64,000 bases of DNA from Unio delphinus (Eukaryota; Mollusca; Bivalvia; Unionida; Unionidae), in the NCBI GenBank assembly GCA_029339505.1, contig JAQISU010000108.1, positions 20,345,501-20,409,500 of the forward strand. The letters run 5' to 3'. Below the pieces are notes generated by a model, which was not told the origin of the DNA, searched no databases, and saw only the letters and a program-made list of their open reading frames with translations. Shown here piece after piece: positions 56,873-64,000 of this stretch. How positions within the stretch are numbered: position 1 is the stretch's first letter; each line of letters begins with the position of its first letter. Position numbers and translations under genes: made by a program.

Positions 56873-56980
56873 AGTCTGGTTCCCTGGTTAGTATTCTCCC
56901 TGCGTTGCATTCCGCTATACTAGCATCACTTAGTATAGTGGAGTGCAACACAGGGAGCATACTAAGCAGGGAACCAGACT
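56873..56980. mobile_element. Foldback (long inverted repeat) element
   Basis: Two 50-base arms (AGTCTGGTTCCCTGGTTAGT and onward; its partner ends GCAGGGAACCAGACT) are separated by about 8 bases. By eye the arms differ at about six positions. A partial extra copy of the right arm follows at 56983-57016. Such hairpins are typical of foldback-like MITEs. No duplication was identified. Just upstream, 56770-56840 is rich in GGCGC and CGGC words. Confidence 0.7.
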
Positions 56981-57025
56981 ATAACACAGGGAGCATACTT
57001 TGCAGGTAACCAGACTGCATTATGG

Positions 57026-57270
57026 GTACTGAGTCACCGAGTGGTCTAAAGAGGTCTCCGTTACGGATCAATGCCATCTCACGTCTGTCTGTGTGGGTTT
57101 GAGTCTCAGATTCGGCCAATGAGTGTATGTGAGAAAGCTTGCCAGTAGCTTCTCGTTGGTCAGTGGTTCTTTTGGGGGATTTTCCCGGGTTCTTCCTCCA
57201 CCATTAATACTGGCTGCCATATATAGCCTATCGTGTGCCGAAAAATGACGTTAAACCCTACAACAACAAT
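57026..57270 (+). repeat. tRNA-derived SINE, copy B
   Basis: Head with box A CCGAGTGGTCTAAA (about 57036) and box B GGGTTTGAGTC (about 57098), then a body with GAGAAAGCTT and TAGCTTCTCG shared with copy A, and the end GAAAAATGACGTTAAACCC with an ACAACAACA tail. Both pol III boxes show decay, so it is an old copy. Confidence 0.85.
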
Positions 57271-60200
57271 ATTCTTGGGGTAAATTAGGTCTCGTGGTAA
57301 ACAATGATTACCATAACTATTCAAATAATATCGTTGCGGACAAATTGAAAACATCTGACAAAACTTGAACTATACTTATAGCTAGTTGACTATTCTAATA
57401 GCGAGTTGACTGTATTGATGGCATTGTATCCTTGTCCATTGTGAAACTGTTGCAAAGAATTGTAAAACAAATTTACCCCAAACAATTTGCAAAATCGGTT
57501 GATTTGGTTTTGGCCATAAAAGTGCAGCAAACACTGGAGACGTGTTCGATATTTTAACTGTATTGTCTCTATTTGCTCCGTGAAATATCAGAAATTTAAT
57601 GCGGTAAGTTTGTTTTCCAAAGCTTTCTTGATAACTAAAACACGCCCAAAATTGAGCTTTGTCAGTAATGCATTATGCTAAGTTCTTATGGATGAAAAAT
57701 TATCTCGTTTTGGATCTGACCAGTATGCATGACGGATCTGACACGCAAAGAAACGGTATTTTGGGAAACTATTGCCGAGTCTATTGATCATTCCTCCAAT
57801 TTCTGATGAACTCTTAAGAATTACATCGAAATGTGATAGAACATATAAATTACTCCAAGATACAAAACATATCAACAAATGAAGTATGGTGATTTGGTTT
57901 CTATTAAATAAATCTTGGCAGTTAACAATTCGTCTTGAGGCAAAATAATAGCATCACATTTACCAAATGTATGCCCCTTTTCCCGAATATTTTCAGCCTT
58001 CAACTTACATTCCGAGTCGTGGCTTAATTTGCACGTTAGAACTTAAGCCTCCATGTTCGATGTGCCTGGCAGATGACAAGCACTGAGCCAGATATGTATT
58101 GATCTGCACCATTCCCATATTTCAAAAAGCAAGATTGTCATTTTATTGAGAACTGCTGATGGTACAAAAATAATGAAAAATAAAAATACGAAACTTGTGC
58201 ATATAATGTTTTGACAATGCAGCATATTTCATTTACCAAAGTAACACGTTGGAACACCTCTTACATCCTGTTATTATCTTTATTTGTGAGAAAAACGTTC
58301 ATAACAGAGGAAAAGAGGAGAATGGTGATGTTGTTAATGCGCCACGGAACTGACAACATTTGGATGTCATGAAATCTATTGCGGTTTGAACACTTTTAAT
58401 AAATTTAACGATTTACCGTAGTCGCTGTTAAAATACTGCATAATTATGGAAACGTTCACTGTGTTTGGCCTAATTTCACACAGTTGTCAATTTGTCAGAA
58501 ACGACATGCCCTAAACGATCTTTGAGTTGAATGAACTATGACGATTCTGCCATAAAATCAACAGAACAACCTTAAGGATGTTTATTTCCGTTATTGCCGG
58601 AGTGAGAGCGTTATTGTAGTTGTTGATGAGTGTGAAAGCATTCCTTTTCAATATCACCAACTTAGGATGTTTTCGATGATTTTCCAACAATTGGATTTGA
58701 AGTGACGTCACATCGAAAGTCTTTTTCTAGAATATATAAAGATGAAATATATCGTACAACATTTTTATTGAACAGAATTCAACTATTATCTCATCTTCAT
58801 GATATATTATGAAAATAAATTCATAGGAAACATTCAAACATACACCGTCCATCATTTAGTTAGAGACATTTAACAATAAATTAATTTTTAAATTATGCGG
58901 ATACTTCTGAAGACTTTCTGTGGCTTTTCTCCAAGCACCCCCTAACATGTTTGCATTAAATACAATATTCTTGGGTTATACATATTTTGAAATTATATGT
59001 TGTCCTTAAAACCAATAATGCATATTTATTACAGTAATTTTCTACAATTATACATTGGTCTGAAATCACAAATTAATATTAATTGCTATTTTAACAATTT
59101 TGTTATGATAAGCTATGCTTGACAAATTTTCAAATCTTTAAAATAAAATAAAATAAAAGTTTCTTAATAAATAGTGATGACCATCGTTTTTAACTGAGGA
59201 ATCCTATTGATCGATTTTCTGTTCTGCTTTATGACAATATTCATTGATATTCTAAAAAAAAAAACATGACTTGGGGTTCTTTTTCTAAATTCTGTACACT
59301 AGTTTAACTTTAAGCTCTTATCCGCCTATGCCAGATATGAACATTCTAATCTGAGTACCAGTCATAGATGGCCTACCAATATATCAGTAATTCTCAGTCA
59401 CGTGTTCTTTAGCCTCGAAAATACATAACACAAGAATTTACTAATTTTATTATCGTAACTAACATTTTTTCTTTTGTAATCTGATCTCGTAGTAAAAACG
59501 CCTGATCGTTAATGACATTTAATTTTCGTTTGTATTTTAACTCAATTTATGACATACTGGTTACGTTTTTACGAAGCCATATGCCGGAAGAGTTCAAATT
59601 GTTAGGAAAAAACATATAATTCGGCGGTATTATTCAAAAATTAGCACATATTGTACATTAATTTCGTAAAACGAACACCAGATTATTTACAAAACATGCG
59701 TACTTGAGCGTATATGGGTTTTTTATGCGTTTATCTCCGCCGAACAAGTTGCGAAAAACAAAATGCTGACAGATGACCTTTCAGTTATAAATACATTCGA
59801 ATGCAATAATGGTTGATTTTTAAATATGAAAGCGGATAAATTATCAGGTGTAATGACGTTGCCATCTGGATGTTTTTTTTTTTTTAAATCTTGACCGCCA
59901 GTTTGTTTTTATAGACTGTCATTGTATATTTAAAATCGGTATGCATGAAAATGGATCGGAATTTTATCGTATATATGTGCTTAGTTGTTTTGCATAGACT
60001 GACAATGTATATTTCAAATCGTTAAGTATGGAATTTGTAAGGATGTATTGGCATGCCATTAGTTAGTTATGAGTGTAAGTGTACAGTTTATTATTATAAT
60101 GACGTCCCTGCTTTGAGTTTTAACTTAAAATTATGAAGTGGGAGAGGAGAATAATTTAAGTGTGTATTGGCCAGCAATTATGCATGTGCATTATAACAAT

Positions 60201-60281
60201 TAATAAATATTAATATGTTAGATTTAAAAAATAAGTTAGTATAACGTTTGAATTTACAACGCTACATATCTGAGTCTAAAT
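57271..60281. other. No gene supported
   Basis: AT-rich, with several frames of 60-66 codons that carry no motif. No transposon ends recognised. Confidence 0.4.
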
Positions 60282-60490
60282 CATTATAATCTTAAAATCT
60301 GCAATGATACAGACCTTAGGCTAAACCATTATAATGTTAGAATTTATAATGATGCAGACCTTATTTAAAGTTATGATAATGTTTGAATTTAAAATCCTAA
60401 AGGCCTCGATCTAAGTCATTATAATGTTTGACTTTACAATGATGCAGACCTTGATCTAAGTTATTATAATGTTTCAATTTTTAATTCCTA
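60282..60490. repeat. 45-bp minisatellite, degenerate
   Basis: About five diverged units with CATTATAATGTT, ATTTACAATGATGCAGACCT and GATCTAAGT. The first two CATTATAAT words are 45 bases apart. Confidence 0.75.
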
Positions 60491-60670
60491 CAGATCTTGA
60501 TATGTTTTCTTAAAGTGCTATATTACTTTGAATTGGGAAGGAGAATTATTTGAACTGGTCATATTTTAAGTGTGAATTCAATCACAGAAGAAAAGAAGTT
60601 ATTTACGTTAAACCGCGGACATCACGCGTGATTGAGTAATAAATCTACTACTTCAATCTGATTGTATAGA

Positions 60671-60751
60671 GGGGCCCCGAATGGCCGAGTGGTTTAAAGC
60701 GCTCTCCCTTACGGATCACTGCCATCTCACCTCTGTCTGCGTGAGTTCAAG
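60671..60751 (+). repeat. tRNA-derived SINE, copy C, head only
   Basis: ATGGCCGAGTGGTTTAAA (box A) and a degenerate box B GAGTTCAAG, in the same family as copies A and B. The body is missing. The head ends where a small MITE begins. Confidence 0.75.
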
Positions 60752-60956
60752 TAGCAGCAGAGGGGGTGAACAGACCAACTTTTTAGGCGTCAACGAAGCT
60801 TCCTTCTATTATATATTTAATAGAACGGTCTATTTGACAAACCAAGGCTTTCTAGTAAATATATAATAGAAAGGTTTATTTGGTTCCTTGTAGGGGTCCA
60901 TTTGGCAAAAAAAAAAAAGACGCCATTTTCGTTGGAAATGACCCCCTCTGCTGCTA
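60752..60956. mobile_element. Small MITE with 16-bp inverted ends
   Basis: TAGCAGCAGAGGGGGT at 60752-60767 is the exact reverse complement of 60941-60956. If the outer TA is a target duplication, the element proper starts GCAGCAG. An inner hairpin, TTCTATTATATATTTA (about 60802) and its complement (about 60855), lies in the middle. No coding capacity. The family is unknown; a TA duplication would suit Tc1/mariner-like elements. Confidence 0.7.
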
Positions 60957-62354
60957 TGGGTTAACAATTTTTTTACGATGAAAGTTCTTTAGGATTTCAC
61001 AAACAGACTAATTTGTAGAACCTCACCTTGTAGATCAATTAGATTATTGGACTGGTCAGTGAGTCTGAAATTAATTCTCGTTAACGAATTATTATGACAT
61101 CTTATATACACTGGATAAACCGGAGACTCAATAATTAGAAATCCTGGAGGAGCTGTTGGTGCAAATGAATATAGAATATATCTCTGTTGAGCTTGATTTG
61201 ATCGTTCGAGATTTATTTGATAGCTTCCTTCGATAACACCACAAACTTAATTCAATGCTATCACCGAGGATATATTCACATTTTGAGGAACGATATGCCT
61301 GCCGCCTCCGTCTGGGTCGTTATTATGTTTGAGTATTGTTGTTTGTGGTTGTGGTGCTGTTTTCTTCCATGCGTCATGGATTTTTTGGAAACCTTCATCG
61401 ATGGCATCATTGAGAGATTTTTGTAGTTCTGATATATTATTCCCTTGAAGTTTGAACGCATGAATATCTTCTACGCGTATATTATATACTGTCGCAAAGT
61501 CCGTTCTTGTTTTAGAATTAATGTCACCTAATACCTCTTGAATAATTTGTTAATGAAATGTTTCCATGTCATTGATGATTTTGTTACATGCTTCTACGAC
61601 GCTGATAAATTCATCTCGAGTGAGAGTACCGGATTTAAGAGATATTAACAACAGCGAAATATCGTTATTGAACGCTGTGAAATTTTCTGTAATTTTATCT
61701 CCTCGAGTTGTGAAGTATCTTTGGTTGCGGTCGTCTATCATTCCAGTGAAAAAAATTCAACCTATTGTAACTACTATAGCTTTTTACTGGATTATCGGAT
61801 TTTATCTTGTCAGTAACATAATCTAATTTTTGTGGTTCAGGTGGCATGTTAACTTGTCGAGGTGGGATTTCAGGCCAACCCAGTATTGTTCTTATAGAAC
61901 TCTGATAGATATCTACAACATAACTAGGTGAGTTTATCTCAATCGTGGATGATAGTGTTGGTTCATGAACCGTTATAGCGATTTTCGATTCTGTTCCAGT
62001 AATGGATTTTATTCTACTCTGAAATTCAGCATTGATTTGGTCAATTTGGTATGACCCAGATGGTAGCGAAACAACGTTCCAGTCTGGAGTTCCATCTTTG
62101 TGATTCTTATTAGCAAATACTAAAGAATTATTTGGTTGTTAACCGCCAAATGCTACCGACCTAATATTAGGCCAACTATGGTATACTCGTAGTTTCGCTA
62201 GCGCTATCTCCTTCACGGGAATCAGAATAGGGAAATTCACACTGAATTCAGGATTGGTTGAGGTTATTGATATCATGCTAGTTTGTACTGGGTTTGTGTT
62301 CTCCACTATTTGTTGAAGTAGTTCCTGCGGTGTTGTCATTGTTATTATATTCAT
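60957..62354 (-). pseudogene. Polinton minor capsid-like protein, broken
   Basis: The gene reads leftwards from Met at 62354 (or the second Met, MTTPQELLQQI). Visible blocks: FSVNFPILIPVKEIALAKL and YHSWPNI, a stop at 62139-62141, then WNVVSLPSGSYQIDQINAEF (about 62050), INSPSYVVDIY and SIRTILGWP (about 61900). Further breaks follow, then ILYSFAPTAPPGFLIIESP (about 61130) and RINFRLTDQSNNLIDLQGE (about 61050) near the end. This block order is one I recall from abundant Polinton proteins of invertebrates, taken to be a minor capsid or penton-related component. The middle section contains a helical insert. At least three frame breaks. Confidence 0.6.
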
Positions 62355-62454
62355 GTTGTATTTCTAATTTTGACATCGCGGAATCATAAATACTTACCAT
62401 CACTGAGAACTCACTATCTGATATAAATGTATCATCGAGCGACGACGATATCAT
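62278..62454 (-). CDS. Possible small ORF overlapping the minor capsid-like start
   Basis: A 58-codon frame beginning MISSSLDDTF and ending NSGEHKPSTN overlaps the first 77 bases of the minor capsid-like gene in another frame. It is acidic and Ser-rich at first and Asn/Thr-rich at the end. It fills most of the gap between the 106-residue ORF and the capsid-like gene. Unrecognised; it could be a chance frame. Confidence 0.3.
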   Translation of the reverse strand: MISSSLDDTFISDSEFSVMVSIYDSAMSKLEIQHEYNNNDNTAGTTSTNSGEHKPSTN

Positions 62455-62498
62455 CAAAGATAATTGCGAGTACGCGGTTGATACAACATGAAATTTAA

Positions 62499-62819
62499 TT
62501 ATTTAGTCTTGCAGTTTACTCTGGCTGCATGATGATATTTTTTTGTTATTATCGGAATTATTCCCGCGATTGTTGTTGCCGCTGATATACAAATTGGAAC
62601 AGCTATCGGAGCAGTCATTGTCACCGAGGATAGTATTATACCAGCTCCGGTGATTACACCACTCACCGAGTACACGGTAACATCAACTGCGGTGATTCTT
62701 CGTTGGTATTGTTTTATTTTTACTTGATACTCCTCAGTGAGTGTTTTAAGTTTAGTCTGAAACTCTCTGGCCTGATCATAGCGATATTGAGATACCGAAG
62801 GTACCGTTGATGACGACAT
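62499..62819 (-). CDS. Small coiled-coil and membrane protein of Polinton
   Basis: A 106-residue open frame starting MSSSTVPSVSQYRYD. Residues 14-45 form a charged helix suited to a coiled coil. Residues 46-92 are almost free of charge and rich in Ala, Gly, Val and Ile (VSGVITGAGIILSS, TAPIAVPICISAATTIAGII), like one or two membrane-spanning helices, followed by a basic C-terminal tail. Membrane-active small proteins occur in virion gene clusters of adenovirus-like elements, but I cannot name the family. It starts 25 bp after the upstream gene on the same strand, suggesting a compact transcription unit. No break seen. Confidence 0.55.
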   Translation of the reverse strand: MSSSTVPSVSQYRYDQAREFQTKLKTLTEEYQVKIKQYQRRITAVDVTVYSVSGVITGAGIILSSVTMTAPIAVPICISAATTIAGIIPIITKKYHHAARVNCKTK

Positions 62820-62844
62820 TTTATTTCCAAATCAGTTTACGATT

Positions 62845-63360
62845 TCAATTTAGTTGTTTACTCAAATCCGCTACGAATTCCACATACCATGTTACTGAAA
62901 CACTAGCTAAATTATTATCAGTGAATTGTTCGGTTGTATCCTTGTCGATGATCGTTGATATCGTATTGTTGACCCCAGATGAACTCGATGATGATATATT
63001 AAACTGAGTCGGTGTTACTAGTGTTAATCGATAAATACCTTTGACGGTTGCAGTGATATCTAATTTGTTGTTTGTGGGTGTCCACGCAAATGATCCGTGT
63101 TGGATCGTGTATACTACGTTGCTGGTTTTCTCATGAGGAATTTTTGTTTTCTCAATGATTGTTATCATCCTCGGAAAATCATCTTTGATTGCTTCGATAA
63201 ATTTTTTCGTCTCATCGATGGATTTTTTAATATCAGAAAGTTTCATGTCGAGTTTATCCAACGCGGTTGTAAAAAATTTCTCGATGAGGTTTTTACGAAA
63301 TGATGTAAACTTTTCAACGTGATCTGCATATTTGCTTTGAAGTGTTGCTAGTTCCAACAT
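62845..63360 (-). CDS. Polinton coiled-coil protein with beta-rich C-terminus
   Basis: A 171-residue open frame starting MLELATLQSKYADHV. Residues 1-75 look like an alpha-helical coiled coil (KFTSFRKNLIEKFF, DKLDMKLSDIKKSIDE, KKFIEAIKDDF). Residues 80-165 are short alternating hydrophobic segments (VVYTIQHGSFAWTP, KLDITATVKGIYRLTLV, LASVSVTWYVEFVADL) with Ser/Thr/Asn loops, suggestive of a beta sandwich or jelly-roll tip. A coiled-coil stalk with a beta head suits a fibre, penton or other virion surface protein; this is inference from composition. Neighbours on both sides are on the same strand with gaps of 25-30 bp. Confidence 0.55.
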   Translation of the reverse strand: MLELATLQSKYADHVEKFTSFRKNLIEKFFTTALDKLDMKLSDIKKSIDETKKFIEAIKDDFPRMITIIEKTKIPHEKTSNVVYTIQHGSFAWTPTNNKLDITATVKGIYRLTLVTPTQFNISSSSSSGVNNTISTIIDKDTTEQFTDNNLASVSVTWYVEFVADLSKQLN

Positions 63361-63389
63361 AGAATTTTTTTTATCTCTGTGAGCTTTGG

Positions 63390-63856
63390 TTATTTTACCG
63401 CTGGTTCCCCGAAGAAAGCCATAATTGATTTTAATTCGTCATTGACAGTCTTTATAGTGTCCATCGAGGTTTTTATTAATGATAAATTCGGTGATGTTGT
63501 TGCTGGATCACCCAAAAAATTTTGTATGAATTTTAACTCGTCGTTGAGAATTTTTAATTTATCCGTAATCGTCGAAACGAGTACGCCGGGTTTGAGTTTA
63601 CCCTGATCGGAAAATAGCGCAACGGTGTTCTCGGTTGCGTCTCGTTGTATAATTAAAATATCATCCAGGGAAAAATTATTAGTTTTCAATTTACCCTGAC
63701 GATCTTGAAATACAACTATTTCATTAGGATCAACACTTGCTAGTTTCAACGTCTCAGCTATTTCATCTTTGATTATTTTTTTATATTACCAGTTGCAACG
63801 CCATCAGGTTCGGGTTTCTTCAGCGCTGATAAAGATCTCCCCCAAATATCAATCAT
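63390..63856 (-). pseudogene. Polinton helical protein, one frameshift
   Basis: The start is probably MIDIWGRSLSALKKPEPDG at 63856. A frame change within a run of A near 63771 leads into the 119-codon frame ending at 63390. This frame contains VDPNEIVVFQDRQGKL, SLDDILIIQRD and two related helical repeats (LNDELKFIQNFLGDPAT and VNDELKSIMAFFGEPAV, about 34 residues apart). The family is not known to me. A poly(A) slip either kills the gene or is a sequencing error in a homopolymer. It is the first of four closely packed - strand genes and lies 29 bp from the next. Confidence 0.5.
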
Positions 63857-64000
63857 GTTATTATATATAATCTCTCTCTAAAATCACTTCGTTGACGACT
63901 TCGTCGTTACCAGCGACTGCTAGTATATTCATTTACGATAACATGTGGTTGTTTTCCAGATGTTGAAATAGCGTCAAGGACATTCAATACTTCCTTGCCA

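Larger units (their letters stand above)
60957..64000 (-). mobile_element. Polinton/Maverick-like virion gene cluster, partial
   Basis: Four to five - strand genes with gaps of under 35 bp end in a minor capsid-like protein. The cluster continues past the window edge: at 63900-64000 another - strand frame with VLNVLDAISTSGKQPHVIV ends. The cluster has fewer breaks than the Polinton relic at 17-23 kb. Terminal repeats, integrase and polymerase are not in view. Whether it belongs to the same family as the first relic cannot be judged, as the two share no gene. Confidence 0.6.

Overview
The window looks like repeat-rich, AT-rich metazoan DNA, most probably from a marine invertebrate such as a mollusc or another lophotrochozoan. 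The basis is the repeat content: Gmr1-like LTR retrotransposons, a CR1/L2-like LINE, tRNA-derived SINEs, hAT and pogo remnants, relics of Polinton/Maverick elements, and dense micro- and minisatellites. No bacterial gene organisation was seen, and no intact host gene could be recognised. The taxon is an inference. Families were recognised by eye from motifs, without database searches.

Left third (0-23 kb). A deleted pogo/Tigger-like transposon lies at 0.25-1.05 kb. From 3.9 to 17.18 kb there is a decayed LTR retrotransposon on the + strand, with gag, integrase and then reverse transcriptase/RNase H, and one 3' LTR. Its integrase gene is split by a young, complete retrotransposon on the - strand (6546-14274). 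The inner element has nearly identical 1.47-1.50 kb LTRs, a tRNA-Leu primer site, a polypurine tract, a CATTC target duplication and one unbroken 1486-codon gag-pol frame. Both elements put integrase before reverse transcriptase, the unusual Gmr1-like order. Directly after the outer 3' LTR, 17.4-22.9 kb holds a decayed Polinton: protein-primed-type PolB with an SF1 helicase tail (+), integrase (-), a PLA2-like protein (-), a packaging ATPase (+) and two unidentified ORFs (+).

Middle (23-45 kb). A tRNA-derived SINE, a 48-bp minisatellite and a broken CR1/L2-like LINE (24.6-27.66 kb) are followed by minisatellites, a hAT-type MITE at 31.0 kb, a second PolB relic of another lineage at 32.9-33.6 kb, and a Gypsy RNase H relic at 34.7 kb. 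From 36.8 to 44.3 kb tandem repeats dominate, including a 29-bp array of nearly 3 kb carrying a second copy of the hAT MITE.

Right third (45-64 kb). About 7.5 kb without recognisable features is followed by LINE endonuclease scraps, a 44-bp minisatellite, a solo LTR of the outer retrotransposon family inside a TA tract, a foldback element and two more SINE copies, one meeting a small TA-type MITE. The last 3 kb carries a compact - strand cluster of Polinton-type virion genes that runs off the window edge. None of the Polinton genes appears intact. The only fully open multidomain gene is the inner retrotransposon polyprotein.
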